Shown piece by piece: positions 32,061 to 41,071 of a stretch of DNA of 55,376 nucleotides; position 1 is the stretch's first letter, and each line of letters opens with the position of its first letter. The position numbers were made by a program, and so were the translations under genes. Under the pieces are notes generated by a model. That model saw only the letters and a list, made by a program, of their open reading frames with translations, was not told the origin of the DNA and made no database searches. The DNA is from Planotetraspora thailandica (lineage in GTDB: Bacteria; Actinomycetota; Actinomycetes; Streptosporangiales; Streptosporangiaceae): the NCBI RefSeq assembly GCF_016863335.1, contig NZ_BOOR01000076.1, positions 1 through 55,376 of the forward strand, in the 5' to 3' direction.

Positions 32061-32229
32061 AACCGCCCCTTTCTGGCGTAGCGCCGCGAGGTACCGGCAG
32101 GCGCTCTGGCTCATCGTCAGGATTCCACGCCGCGTAACTCCGTCAAGGCCCACGCGGATCTCTCCCGACCGCTGCAGGCTGTGGTGTGTACGGATCATCA
32201 CCGGCATCGCGAGGGGCGAGTGGTCGCGC

Positions 32230-33963
32230 GTGCACGACAACGAGATCGAGAAGCTGGTCGGCGACGCCACGGCGTACGGCACGGTGTTCACCGCCCGGCG
32301 GCGGCGGCGCGCGGCTGGCAGGCTGGCGACCCTCCGTACGACCGCCGCGATTCGGGGCATGGCGCAGGCATTGGCCGCGGGCCGCGACCAGGGAGTCGTG
32401 GCGATCGCCCAGCAGGCGCTGACCGGTCTCGCGGAGCAGGACGCCGTGGACGCGGTCTGCGAGGTCCTGATCGACACCGGCGACCAGCGGCTGGCCGCGT
32501 TGGTGGCCTCGGCCGGATACGAGCATTCCGAACCGGCCCGGCGGGCCTTGGTGCTGTTTCTGGCCGGGGAGTTCGACCGCTACGCGGAACTGGACGCCGG
32601 CGGATCGCTGCTGCGCGCGGTGCATGCAGAGGCCGACGGCCCGTTGCGGGCTCGATTGGCCGACCGTGCCAGGGAGTCGGCGCGGGTGGAATGGGTCGAC
32701 ATGCTGGCCATGGACGGGACGGCCGGTCGCGTGCGCACGGTGAGCGATCCGGAATGGGCGGCCGTGATCGACATCTTGGCCGCAGCCGGCCGATGGGACG
32801 AGCTGTGGCGGCTGGTGTCGCAAGCTCCGCCCGTATGGGGCGTGCGCATGGTGCATGCGTTGTCCGCCGGCGGATGGCGGCCGGAGAACGATGCCGAACA
32901 CCGCCGCCTGGACGAACTGGCCGCCCTCGCGCAGGAGTGTTCCGCGGATCCTGTGAGCAACCTCATCGTGACCGACCCGGTGGTCCTCACCGCACACCGC
33001 GCCTGGGCGACCGCCCTGGCGGTCGAACCGGACGGCCCGCTGCTGGTGAGCGGCGATTACGACGGAACAGTGCGGTTGTGGCACCTGCCGACCGGCACAC
33101 CGGCCGGCGAGTTGGCCGTGGGCCGCTACCTGTGGTGTCTGGCGATCACGCCGGACGGCAGGCTGCTGGCCAGTGGCGAACATCGTGGGGCCGCACGGCT
33201 GTGGCATCTGCCCGCCGGCGAGTCCGGCGACACCGTGACCAGCCCAGAGTTCCGCGTCGGCTGCCTGGCGGTGAGTCCGGACGGGCGGCTGCTCGTCGCC
33301 GGCGCCACTGACGGGACGGTGCGGTTGTGGCGCCTGCCTTCCGGCGAGCCGGCGGGCGTGCTGACCGGTCACGTGGGCGGAGTGTGGTGCCTGGCGATGA
33401 CGCCGGACGGCAGGTTGCTGGCCAGCGGCGACGACCATCGCACGGTGCGGCTGTGGAAGTTGCCCTCGGGCGAGCCGGCCGGCGTCCTCAGCTCTCATTA
33501 CGGCATGGTCACCGCCCTGGCGGTGACACCGGACGGCAAGTTGCTGGCCAGCGCTGATTCGGGTGCGGCGGTGCGGCTGTGGACGTTGCCCTCCGGCGAA
33601 CTGTCGGGCGTCGCGCTTGCTCACAACACTCTGTGGTCCCTGGCGGTGACGCCGGACGGCAGGTTGCTGGCGGGTGGCGAAGACCGTGGGAGCGTGCGGC
33701 TGTGGCATCTGCCCTCAGGGAGGGCGGCGGGAGTCCTGAACGGTCACCGGCGCGCCGTGAGGCGCCTGGCGATGACGCCCCACCAGCTCGCCAGCGCGGG
33801 CAGCGACGGGACGGTGCGGCTGTGGCCGATGGCGCTGATCTCGGCGAGCCGGACGCCGGTCGCCGACGTCGACCTGGCGGCCGTGGAGCGCATCCTGGAC
33901 ACCGCATCCGACGGACCGACCCGGGCGTGGGCACTGATGATCACGGCGTTGGCGCAGAGGTAG
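32230..33963 (+). CDS. WD40-repeat protein
   Basis: 577 residues from a GTG at 32230. The first 255 residues are alpha-helical with HEAT-like character (AIAQQALTGLAEQDAVDAV). The rest forms seven WD40 blades, each about 41 residues and ending in a VRLWxLPSG or close variant, near residues 287, 328, 371, 412, 453, 494 and 534. The blades have the strong GDxxGTVRLW signal of actinomycete proteins. Such proteins act as scaffolds for protein-protein interaction; there is no attached kinase, protease or NTPase domain. No signal peptide. The internal DNA repeats invite copy-number change. A hairpin terminator follows. Confidence 0.9.
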   Translation: MHDNEIEKLVGDATAYGTVFTARRRRRAAGRLATLRTTAAIRGMAQALAAGRDQGVVAIAQQALTGLAEQDAVDAVCEVLIDTGDQRLAALVASAGYEHSEPARRALVLFLAGEFDRYAELDAGGSLLRAVHAEADGPLRARLADRARESARVEWVDMLAMDGTAGRVRTVSDPEWAAVIDILAAAGRWDELWRLVSQAPPVWGVRMVHALSAGGWRPENDAEHRRLDELAALAQECSADPVSNLIVTDPVVLTAHRAWATALAVEPDGPLLVSGDYDGTVRLWHLPTGTPAGELAVGRYLWCLAITPDGRLLASGEHRGAARLWHLPAGESGDTVTSPEFRVGCLAVSPDGRLLVAGATDGTVRLWRLPSGEPAGVLTGHVGGVWCLAMTPDGRLLASGDDHRTVRLWKLPSGEPAGVLSSHYGMVTALAVTPDGKLLASADSGAAVRLWTLPSGELSGVALAHNTLWSLAVTPDGRLLAGGEDRGSVRLWHLPSGRAAGVLNGHRRAVRRLAMTPHQLASAGSDGTVRLWPMALISASRTPVADVDLAAVERILDTASDGPTRAWALMITALAQR

Positions 33964-33974
33964 CGGATCGGTCG

Positions 33975-34009
33975 CCCGCCCATCCCTTTGCCCGAGGGGG
34001 ATGGGCGGG
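33975..34009 (+). terminator. Terminator after WD40 gene
   Basis: A 12-bp stem (cccgcccatccc / gggatgggcggg) followed by tttct. It resembles the hairpin at 21068-21094. Confidence 0.8.
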
Positions 34010-34027
34010 TTTCTCGTGAGGCCACCG

Positions 34028-34777
34028 CTACCGAGTTGATCCCGGCGGGAGGCGGTAGACGGACACGTGGGAACGCGACTCGGCGGTGAACTCGGATCCG
34101 ATCCAGTCCGCATGCCGGCTCTCCAGCTCGAAGCCGGCCAGCTGGGCCATGAGGTCGAGCTCGGACGGCCAGATGTAGCGGTGGGGGCTGCGGGACAGGC
34201 GAGCCTGCCTGCTCTCGTCGAACGTGAAGTGGTGGGAGACGACGTGCTGGTGCAGAACGTCGTAGGTGTCCAAGCCGATGTAGCCGGGCTCGGAATGCCA
34301 CACCATGGCCTGCTGGCCCGGCGGGAGCTTGCGCAGCTCGGGTACCCAGAGCTCGATCACGAACCGGCCGCCGGGTGTGAGGTGGCGGGCGGCGTTGCGG
34401 AAGCACTCGACCTGCTCGGCTTGGGTGAGCAGGTTCGAGATCGTGTTGTAGACGAGGTAGACGAGCGTGTATCTCCCCGGGGCGACGGCGGTCGACATGT
34501 CACCGACGATCACCGGGATCGTCGCTTCGTCGACCTTCGTGCGCAGACGGTCGAGCATCGGGGATGACAGCTCTATGCCGGTGACGGGCACCCCTCGTTC
34601 GGCGAGCGGGACGGCCACGCGGCCCGTTCCGATGGCGAACTCGAGTGCCTGTCCGTCGCCTGCGAGTTCGGCGAGGCGGTCCACGGTCGGTTCCAGGACC
34701 TCGGGCGCGAACATGCCGATGCCCGGAGTGTCATAGCGCTGAGCGGTATCGGCGTCCCAGATTTCCTCCTGCTTCAT
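34028..34777 (-). CDS. Class I SAM-dependent methyltransferase
   Basis: 249 residues from the ATG at 34777 (MKQEEIWD) behind ggtggaggc. SAM-binding motif I is LEFAIGTGRVAVPLAERG and is followed by VTGIELSSPMLDRL (acidic loop), PVIVGDMSTAV and the post-motif LTPGGRFVIELW. The end of the protein (LAQLAGFELESRHADWI) fits a small-molecule methyltransferase of the UbiE/Tam type. The substrate is unknown. Convergent with the WD40 gene. Confidence 0.88.
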   Translation of the reverse strand: MKQEEIWDADTAQRYDTPGIGMFAPEVLEPTVDRLAELAGDGQALEFAIGTGRVAVPLAERGVPVTGIELSSPMLDRLRTKVDEATIPVIVGDMSTAVAPGRYTLVYLVYNTISNLLTQAEQVECFRNAARHLTPGGRFVIELWVPELRKLPPGQQAMVWHSEPGYIGLDTYDVLHQHVVSHHFTFDESRQARLSRSPHRYIWPSELDLMAQLAGFELESRHADWIGSEFTAESRSHVSVYRLPPGSTR

Positions 34778-34835
34778 GCCTCCACCGTTCGTCATGGGCA
34801 TCCATGGCGTCCAATGGTTTTCGACCCCGCCGACC

Positions 34836-35732
34836 TCACGGCACCGTGATGACGATCTTGCCGCGGGTGTGTCGTGAGGCCACCCGCGTGTGGGCGGCGG
34901 GCCCTTCGTCCATCGGGTACGCATGGGCGACGTGTACGGCGAGGCGTCCCGCGGCCACGAGTTCGGCGCCGTATTCGAGCGCGGCGGAGTTGTCCGCGGC
35001 CGGGTCGAATCGCAGGAGACGAACCCCCTGGTTCTCCGCCGCCGGGTTCACGAGGGTGAGGACGGCGTTCGCATCGCCCGTGATGCGGACCAGTTCCTCG
35101 ACAGACCCGCGGCCCGCGATGTCGACGGCCGAGTCGACGGGGTGTCCTGTGACCCGCTGAATCCGCTCGGGCAGCCCGGGGCCGTACTCGATCGGGATCG
35201 CGCCGAGTTCCTCAAGGAACGGGTGGTTGGGTGTGCTTGCGGTGCCGATGACGCGGGCGCCACGGGCGACCGCACCCACCCCGCCGCCGGCCCCGTCGAG
35301 GAGCAGCGTGGTGCCGCTGTGCACGCCCAGCACGTCGAGCGCGCGCACGGCGGTCTCGATTCCGGTGGCCGCACCCCCGGCCTGCGGCCACCTCATGTTG
35401 CCCGGCTTGTGCGCCCAGGCGTCGAGCACCGCGTACTCAGCAGTGGTGTTGCCGCGGAAACGGAGACCGAACACCTCGTCGCCGACGCGCACGCCGTGGA
35501 CCCCGTCGCCGACCTCGTCGACCACCCCCGCCGCGTCCAGGCCGACCACGTACGGCAAAGCCAGCGGTACCCGGTCACGCCACGCTCCGGAGCGAATGGC
35601 GTCGTCACCGGGTGAGACCCCCGCCGCGCGTACGGCGATGCGAATCTCGCCGGGGCCGGCGTGTGGTTCCGGAACATCGCCGACGGTCAGGACGTTCGGG
35701 TCACCGTACTGGGCGAACAGCAGAGCCTTCAT
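34836..35732 (-). CDS. Zinc-independent quinone oxidoreductase (MDR family), short Rossmann helix
   Basis: 298 residues from ATG 35732. The GroES-like N-terminal half has MKALLFAQYGDPNVL, VGLDAAGVVDEVGDGV and VGDEVFGL; the cofactor half has LLLDGAGGGVGAVARGARVIGTAS. Normally about six to eight residues separate the GGVG turn from the GARVIGTAS strand (an A-V-Q-L-A-R type helix); here they are absent. The rest to the C-terminal GKIVITVP is normal. Such enzymes reduce quinones or enones with NADPH. The deletion is in frame but may weaken cofactor binding. The gene faces a TetR gene 66 bases away, its likely regulator. Confidence 0.85.
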   Translation of the reverse strand: MKALLFAQYGDPNVLTVGDVPEPHAGPGEIRIAVRAAGVSPGDDAIRSGAWRDRVPLALPYVVGLDAAGVVDEVGDGVHGVRVGDEVFGLRFRGNTTAEYAVLDAWAHKPGNMRWPQAGGAATGIETAVRALDVLGVHSGTTLLLDGAGGGVGAVARGARVIGTASTPNHPFLEELGAIPIEYGPGLPERIQRVTGHPVDSAVDIAGRGSVEELVRITGDANAVLTLVNPAAENQGVRLLRFDPAADNSAALEYGAELVAAGRLAVHVAHAYPMDEGPAAHTRVASRHTRGKIVITVP

Positions 35733-35798
35733 GACGTGCGTTTCGTGATGCCGGGCAGAGACGACAGGCATCGTAGGAACCGAGAACGCGGAGCGGCC

Positions 35799-36419
35799 AT
35801 GAACCTGAAGGAAGTGAGAGAGGCGGACGAGGAAGCGTCTCGGAACACGGCTCCCGTCGGCCGCCGCCCGCGCCGCGACGCGGCGCGGAACCGTGAGCGC
35901 CTGCTCGGCGCGGCCCGCCGACTGCTGGGACAAGGGGCGGGCGTGTCCGCCCGCGAGCTCGCGCGGGAAGCGGACCTGTCCGTGGCGACCCTCTACCGGC
36001 ACTTCCCGACCCTGGACGACCTCATCACGGCGGTGTACACCGATCAGACCCTCGCCTGCGACGCCGCGGTCCGGCGAGCGGTGGACGACCCCGACCCGGC
36101 GCGCGGTGTCCGGACCTACTTCGAGGACGCGTTCGCCGTGCAGGCCGCTGATCCGCACTTCGTCGCCGTGTTCCGGCGGGCGATGGCGTCGTCACCGGAC
36201 AGTGGCCGGCGCCGCGAGCGGTTCCGGCGTGATCTCGCCTCACTCGTCGGACGTGCTCGCGAAGAGGGCGTGGTGCGATCGGATCTCACCGTTTCCGATG
36301 TGCTGCTCATCCTCGCGGCGAACAGCGGCGTGACCGCGACACGCAGGGAAGACCGGCAGGCGGTGTCACGCCGACTGGCCGACATCGTTTTCGCCGGGAT
36401 CGGCCTCAGACACGGGTAA
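35799..36419 (+). CDS. TetR-family transcriptional regulator
   Basis: 206 residues from ATG 35799. The helix-turn-helix is VSARELAREADLSVATLYRHFPTLDDLI; a basic RRPRRDAARNRERLL stretch precedes it. The ligand domain includes AVFRRAMASSPDS and VSDVLLILAANSGV. It is divergently transcribed from the quinone oxidoreductase, with 66 bases between the two starts, and probably represses it in the absence of an electrophile. No clear palindrome was found in the gap. Confidence 0.88.
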   Translation: MNLKEVREADEEASRNTAPVGRRPRRDAARNRERLLGAARRLLGQGAGVSARELAREADLSVATLYRHFPTLDDLITAVYTDQTLACDAAVRRAVDDPDPARGVRTYFEDAFAVQAADPHFVAVFRRAMASSPDSGRRRERFRRDLASLVGRAREEGVVRSDLTVSDVLLILAANSGVTATRREDRQAVSRRLADIVFAGIGLRHG

Positions 36420-36513
36420 CCGGCCGGCGTCACGGCAGCCTCCACGGGAGTTCCTGAACTTTCTGGCCGGCCGGATCACATCCCAGCCGACCAGAAGATG
36501 CCGTTTCGTCAGG

Positions 36514-37986
36514 TCAGGCGGGCAAGGGGAAGCTGACGGGGCTGCGGTGCCCGGCCTTGTCGACGGCCCGCACGCCGAAGAAGACGTTGTCCTTGGACAG
36601 GTCGATGCTCACTGCTGTGACGTCGCCGACCGGGATGACGTGGGTCCAGTCGGGGCTGGTGGTCTCGCGCCAGACGACTTCGTAGCCGGCGAGGTCGGGT
36701 TCGGCGCCGCGGGCCCAGACGAGGTCGGTGTTGTTGGTGAGCTGGTCGGTGCGGACCCTGACGTTCTTGGGCGTCCCGGGGCCCTGGGCCAGCGACCAGA
36801 GGGTTGCGGCGTTCACGCGGGCGACCCGGGCGATGTACGGGAAGTCGCAGAATTCGGGGAGGTCGCCGAACTGCTTGCCGCCCTCGACGCGGATGTCCTG
36901 GTGCTGGTGGTCGAAGTTCTCGTTGGGTTCGGTGAAGCGGGCGGCGGGATAGCCCTGCTCGAGGAAGCCGATGTGGTCCCCGCCGCGCAGATAACGGTCG
37001 CGGCGGTAGATGATCCGTACGTTCATGTCGGTGGCGTCGTTGTCGGCGACGTTCGTGACAAAGCGGGCGAGCTGCCGGGCCGGCGAGTCGTTCTCGCCGC
37101 CGACCGAGCGGCGGACGTTCGCCTCCGCGGGGGTCTCGGCGGTGGGCACGCCTTCGGCGAAGAGCCGGACGGTGCGGGGGTCCCGGACGCCGTCGTCGGC
37201 GGTGCTGCTGCCGACGATGTCGTTGGTGAACATCGCCTGCACGTCCGCGGAGGCCGCCTTGTACTGCGTCGCCATGTAGCGCGCGCCGTACAGGTTCTGC
37301 TCCTCGCCCGCGACGGCGGCGAAGACGATGGTGGCCTTCGGCCGGCGGCCGGCCATGACGCGGGCGAGTTCCATGGCGACGGCCACACCCGAGGCGTCGT
37401 CGTTGGCGCCCGGCGCGTCCGCGGTGGCGTTCATGACGTCGGTCACCCGTGAGTCGTAGTGGCCCGACACCACGTATATGCGCTCGGGGGTGACGGAGCC
37501 GCGCAAAGTGGCGACGACGTTGGTGATGCGGGTCGGGGTGGGGATCCGGGTGGAGGGCTGCTGGATGTAGGACTGCAGTTCGACGGTCATGCGTCCGCCG
37601 GACGCCTCGGCGTACCGGGACATCTCTGCGAAGATCCAGTCGCGGGCGGCGCCGATGCCGCGGTTCGGATCGTCCTGGACGGACAGGGTGTGCCTGGTGC
37701 CGAAGCTCACGAGCTTGCGGACGGTGGCCTCGATGCGCCGGTGGTCGATGTCACGCAGCAAGGCACGTAACTCCGCGTCGGGATGCTGCTTGGTCGCGGG
37801 TCTGCCGGGACCGGACGACCGGACCGAGTCCGCTGCCGCCGCCGAGCCGTCGAGGGTGACCCCTGCGGTCACCGCGGCCGCGGCCGCGGAGAGGGAGAGG
37901 AAAACGCGACGGCTGGCTTTACTTGGGTGTTGAGAATCTTTGTTATCCACACAGCGGGTGTATCCGGACACGGAAACTTTGTCCAT
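36514..37986 (-). CDS. Secreted M28-family metallopeptidase
   Basis: 490 residues from ATG 37986 behind agaggatcaccct. A twin-arginine-type signal is present: [18 protein letters not shown], so export by Tat is likely. The peptidase domain carries the five zinc ligands and catalytic acids: SGHYDSR (His176), GANDDASG (Asp196), AGEEQNLYG (Glu228/229), TNDIVGS (Asp256) and FDHQHQD (His360/362). A fibronectin type III-like domain of about 85 residues closes the protein ([13 protein letters not shown] onwards). It is an aminopeptidase-like enzyme acting outside the cell. A 69-base gap separates it from the divergent gene at 38056. Confidence 0.9.
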   Translation of the reverse strand: MDKVSVSGYTRCVDNKDSQHPSKASRRVFLSLSAAAAAVTAGVTLDGSAAAADSVRSSGPGRPATKQHPDAELRALLRDIDHRRIEATVRKLVSFGTRHTLSVQDDPNRGIGAARDWIFAEMSRYAEASGGRMTVELQSYIQQPSTRIPTPTRITNVVATLRGSVTPERIYVVSGHYDSRVTDVMNATADAPGANDDASGVAVAMELARVMAGRRPKATIVFAAVAGEEQNLYGARYMATQYKAASADVQAMFTNDIVGSSTADDGVRDPRTVRLFAEGVPTAETPAEANVRRSVGGENDSPARQLARFVTNVADNDATDMNVRIIYRRDRYLRGGDHIGFLEQGYPAARFTEPNENFDHQHQDIRVEGGKQFGDLPEFCDFPYIARVARVNAATLWSLAQGPGTPKNVRVRTDQLTNNTDLVWARGAEPDLAGYEVVWRETTSPDWTHVIPVGDVTAVSIDLSKDNVFFGVRAVDKAGHRSPVSFPLPA

Positions 37987-38055
37987 AGGGTGATCCTCTG
38001 GACGCGCCGGGCGATTTGGGCTTTCCTTTTGATGATCGACGTTGGAAGGAAGCAG

Positions 38056-38739
38056 ATGTCGCCGAAGACGGCCAAGTCCGCATACACGCCCGCCCGCCCT
38101 GCCGTCACCGAGAAGGGCAGACGTACGTGGCCCGTCGTCCTCGGCATCGTTCTGGCCTTCGCCGTCGGCGTCCCGGTGGGCCTGGGAATCGCCCATCTGG
38201 GGACGAATGATTCGGATCAGGCGGTGGCGGAGATGCAGCGCGCCGAGGCGCACCGCGATGCCGCGCGGATCACCGAGCTGACCACCATGGCGCGCGAGAC
38301 CAAGCAGGTGGTGAGACCCGTCGTCGACGGTCTGACGCTGGTCGCTCCCGATGACGGATCCGCAGCCTCGCAGGCCACCGCCGCTCAGCTCTCCGAATGG
38401 AAAAAGGTGATGGAGCAGGAGCGGCAGCGTTATTCCGAGACGGTCTCGGGCTCCACGGGGACCAACGTCGCCCGGAACGCGCTGGGCGCCGCGGTCAACC
38501 TTCTGTCCACCTCGCTGGACACCTACTCGGTGGCGGCCGAGTTGCCGGCGGACCGCAGGCCGGCGGTCATCGAGCTCGCGGCCCGGCAGAGATCGCTCGC
38601 GGTCGCCACATGGTCGGTCGCGGCCACGCAACTCGACCAGCTCAACGTGGACTCCGGCAACGGCCACCAGCATGTCTATCTGACCGACGCCGAGAGCGCG
38701 GTGATGGACGACGGATTCGAGGAAGGCTCACACGGCTGA
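38056..38739 (+). CDS. Single-pass membrane protein, unknown function
   Basis: 227 residues from ATG 38056 behind ggaaggaagcag. A short basic N-terminus leads into one membrane helix ([24 protein letters not shown]). The outside part is mostly helical and hydrophilic ([34 protein letters not shown]), consistent with a coiled or helical-bundle domain. No enzyme motif. It is transcribed away from the M28 peptidase and towards the TetR gene; there is no evidence for a shared function. Confidence 0.7.
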   Translation: MSPKTAKSAYTPARPAVTEKGRRTWPVVLGIVLAFAVGVPVGLGIAHLGTNDSDQAVAEMQRAEAHRDAARITELTTMARETKQVVRPVVDGLTLVAPDDGSAASQATAAQLSEWKKVMEQERQRYSETVSGSTGTNVARNALGAAVNLLSTSLDTYSVAAELPADRRPAVIELAARQRSLAVATWSVAATQLDQLNVDSGNGHQHVYLTDAESAVMDDGFEEGSHG

Positions 38740-38841
38740 ACGTGGAGTTCCTTGTCGGGAAAGCTCCGACGTGCGATGACGTGCCGGGAGTACGATACGG
38801 GGATCTCTCCGTTTAGGCGCATATCCAGGAGTCGGGAGCAG

Positions 38842-39447
38842 ATGATGGCTCGCAGTGCGGCCACTACCCCCGGGCGCAGAGCCGACTTCGCGCGCAACGC
38901 CGGGCTGCTGGTGTCGGCGGCCAAGGAGCTCTTCGACGAGCGCGGCCCCGAGGTCGCGCTGGACGAGATCGCCCGGCGTGCCGGCGTCGGCAACGCCACG
39001 CTCTATCGGCATTTCCCCACCCGTCGCGACCTGCTCGTCGCCGTGTACGCGGAGGAGGTCGCCGCCCTCTGCGCGCGGGGGGAGGCGCTGCTCCAGGACA
39101 CCTCGCCGGTCGAGGCGTTCTTCGAGTGGATGGACGACTTCGTCGTCCACGTCGCCACCAAGCGCGCCCTCGCCTTCGCGGCCACGGAGAGCAGGACGGA
39201 ACGCCGCACCGAGCAGTTCGACCGCTGGCTCGACTCGATGAGGTCGGCGGCCGGGGGGCTGCTCCTCCGGGCGCAGGAGGACGGTTCGATCCGGCCCGAC
39301 CTCGTGGTGGACGACCTGATGGCCCTGGTCAACGCGTCGGCCCTGGCCGGCGCCGATCCCTGCCATGCGCGGAGGATGTTGCGGATCGTGCGTCACGGCA
39401 TCGAGGAGACCCGCACTTCGACGGGCGTCGAAACGACCCGCACCTAA
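38842..39447 (+). CDS. TetR-family transcriptional regulator
   Basis: 201 residues from ATG 38842 (or 38845) behind gggagcag. The DNA-binding domain reads FDERGPEVALDEIARRAGVGNATLYRHFPTRRDLL. The C-terminal ligand domain contains FFEWMDDFVVHVATKRA and VDDLMALVNASALAG. It lies 10 bases upstream of the PEP-mutase-family gene on the same strand, so the two form an operon; the regulator may sense a substrate or product related to it. Confidence 0.9.
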   Translation: MMARSAATTPGRRADFARNAGLLVSAAKELFDERGPEVALDEIARRAGVGNATLYRHFPTRRDLLVAVYAEEVAALCARGEALLQDTSPVEAFFEWMDDFVVHVATKRALAFAATESRTERRTEQFDRWLDSMRSAAGGLLLRAQEDGSIRPDLVVDDLMALVNASALAGADPCHARRMLRIVRHGIEETRTSTGVETTRT

Positions 39448-39457
39448 CGTGGGAGCC

Positions 39458-40237
39458 GTGTCGAAAAGCAATCAGATGGACTTCCGCGAGCTGCACCACG
39501 GTGATCGGCCCCTCGTGCTGCCCAACGCCTGGGACGTGGGCTCCGCGCTCGCCTTCCTCGACGCCGGCTTCGCGGCGATCGGCACGACCAGCTTCGGCGT
39601 CGCCTCCAGTCTGGGCCGCCCGGACGGCGGGCGGTCGACCCGGGAGGCGAACCTCTCGCTCGCCCGGGCGTTGTCGCGGCTTCCTTGCCACGTGAGCGTG
39701 GACGTCGAGGACGGTTACGCCGACGAGCCCGACCAGGTCGCGGCGTACGTCGCCGAGCTCGGCGTGGCCGGGATCAACATCGAGGACAGCACCGGGGAAA
39801 GGCTGATCTCACCGGACGCGCATGCCGCCAAGGTGGCGGCGATCAAGGCCCGCTGCCCGGGCCTGTTCGTCAACGCCCGCGTCGACACGTACTGGCTCGG
39901 GCAGGACGCCACGGTCGAGGCGACACTCGAACGGGCGGCCCGCTATGTCCAGGCGGGGGCCGACGGCGTGTTCGTCCCGGGGGCGTCGGAGCCGTCCGTG
40001 CTCCGCGCGCTGGCCGGGGCCGTCGTTGCGCCGCTGAACGTGCTCGCGATCCCCGGGCTTTCGATCGGCGAGCTGGCCGAGCTCGGCGTGCGCCGGGTCA
40101 GCACCGGCTCCCTGCCGTATCGCGCCGCGATCGACGCCGCCGCCGAGGCGGCCGGTGCCGTACGTGATGGGCGGGCCGTGCCCGGTGCGACGCCGTACGC
40201 GCGGATGCAGGAGCGGCTGCTCCGCCACGCGTCCTGA
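39458..40237 (+). CDS. Isocitrate lyase / PEP mutase family enzyme
   Basis: 259 residues from a GTG at 39458 behind gggag (an ATG at 39476 is possible). The TIM-barrel motifs of this superfamily are present: PNAWDVGSALAFLDAGF, GTTSFGVASSLG, SVDVEDGYAD (metal-binding D-V-E-D), GINIEDST, NARVDTYW and GADGVFVPG. The short form without the isocitrate-lyase KKCGH segment suggests a PEP mutase-, oxaloacetase- or 2,3-dimethylmalate lyase-like C-C or C-P bond reaction. No phosphonate genes lie nearby, so carboxyl-substrate lyase activity is more likely. A hairpin terminator follows. Confidence 0.87.
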   Translation: MSKSNQMDFRELHHGDRPLVLPNAWDVGSALAFLDAGFAAIGTTSFGVASSLGRPDGGRSTREANLSLARALSRLPCHVSVDVEDGYADEPDQVAAYVAELGVAGINIEDSTGERLISPDAHAAKVAAIKARCPGLFVNARVDTYWLGQDATVEATLERAARYVQAGADGVFVPGASEPSVLRALAGAVVAPLNVLAIPGLSIGELAELGVRRVSTGSLPYRAAIDAAAEAAGAVRDGRAVPGATPYARMQERLLRHAS

Positions 40238-40245
40238 TCGAGTGA

Positions 40246-40279
40246 AAGGGCCGCCCCCAGACTGACGGAGGCGGCCCTT
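40246..40279. terminator. Hairpin between convergent genes
   Basis: A 10-bp stem (aagggccgcc / ggcggccctt) with a 14-base loop, immediately after the PEP-mutase-family gene and before the stop of the Cys-rich gene. Confidence 0.75.
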
Positions 40280-40289
40280 CGGCGAGTGG

Positions 40290-40634
40290 TTACGGGATCG
40301 CCGGCCTGCCGTACGGACGGTAGAACGTCGCGCGGTTCCACGCCGGGCTCCCGATGTGGGCGGAGACGTTCAGGAGCAGCGAGATCCGCGACGGCGGCGT
40401 GGCGAAGCGCGTCGCGGGCACGCAGTCGAACTGCGGGCACGGCACGGTGAAGCACTGCTTCGGCGCGGGCACGCAGACGTAGCCCGCCGGGCAGAGGACG
40501 GCCGCGCACGACGTCGTCCCGTACGACGTGCAGGCGGTCCGCGTGTGCAGCGCGGAGTCGGCGGATGCCGCCTGGAGCGACGCCGTGGACAGGCCGAACG
40601 CGGCCGCCGCGACCAGCACGAACTTGGTGATCAT
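40290..40634 (-). CDS. Small Cys-rich secreted protein
   Basis: 114 residues from an ATG at 40634 behind gggggatga. A signal peptide is clear: KFVLVAAAAFGLSTASLQAASA. The mature part carries seven Cys residues within about 40 residues (TACTSYGTTSCAAVLCPAGY, then VCVPAPKQCFTVPCPQFDC), which suggests a disulfide-knotted domain. The C-terminal half (LNVSAHIGSPAWNRATF) has none. No family recognised; an exported inhibitor, toxin-like or structural protein is possible. Confidence 0.7.
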   Translation of the reverse strand: MITKFVLVAAAAFGLSTASLQAASADSALHTRTACTSYGTTSCAAVLCPAGYVCVPAPKQCFTVPCPQFDCVPATRFATPPSRISLLLNVSAHIGSPAWNRATFYRPYGRPAIP

Positions 40635-41071
40635 TCATCCCCCGAGATGATTGGAGCCAACGAAGTCATGATCGCTTGCGCGGGTGCCGATACCAAGGAA
40701 GTCCGTTTCCGGAGGCGTGGCGTCGTACGGCTCAGCCCACGACGGAAGCCTGGGCCCGCGTCTCGATCAGGGCCGGCGTGCGCGTGAAGTCACGCGACGA
40801 CAGTCCACGTCTTCGGCCGCGCGGACGATGATCTCGTCGGAGTCGACGTCGGGGTCGGGTTCGTCCGGCAGGAGTTCCGCGGCTCAGGTAGACCTCCTGT
40901 CCGGTCGCGCGGAACTGCCCTCCGGTCAGGGCGAGCGTGCAGACGAGCACGCGGATGCGGTCGAACACATAGTCCAGCCGGCCGCCCAGCACGGTTCCCG
41001 CGGTTCACATGGAGACCCACGACCTTTGACGCACGTTCGGCTGAAATCGCCGACGAAAACGTGTGGCTTTT
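40635..41071. other. Gene-poor stretch with a probable frameshifted fragment
   Basis: On the minus strand, DRIRVLVCTLALTGGQFRATG and, in another frame, LLPDEPDPDVDSDEIIVRAAED would form one small acidic-ended protein if joined near 40875. No start or ribosome site was found. The remainder appears non-coding. Confidence 0.3.
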
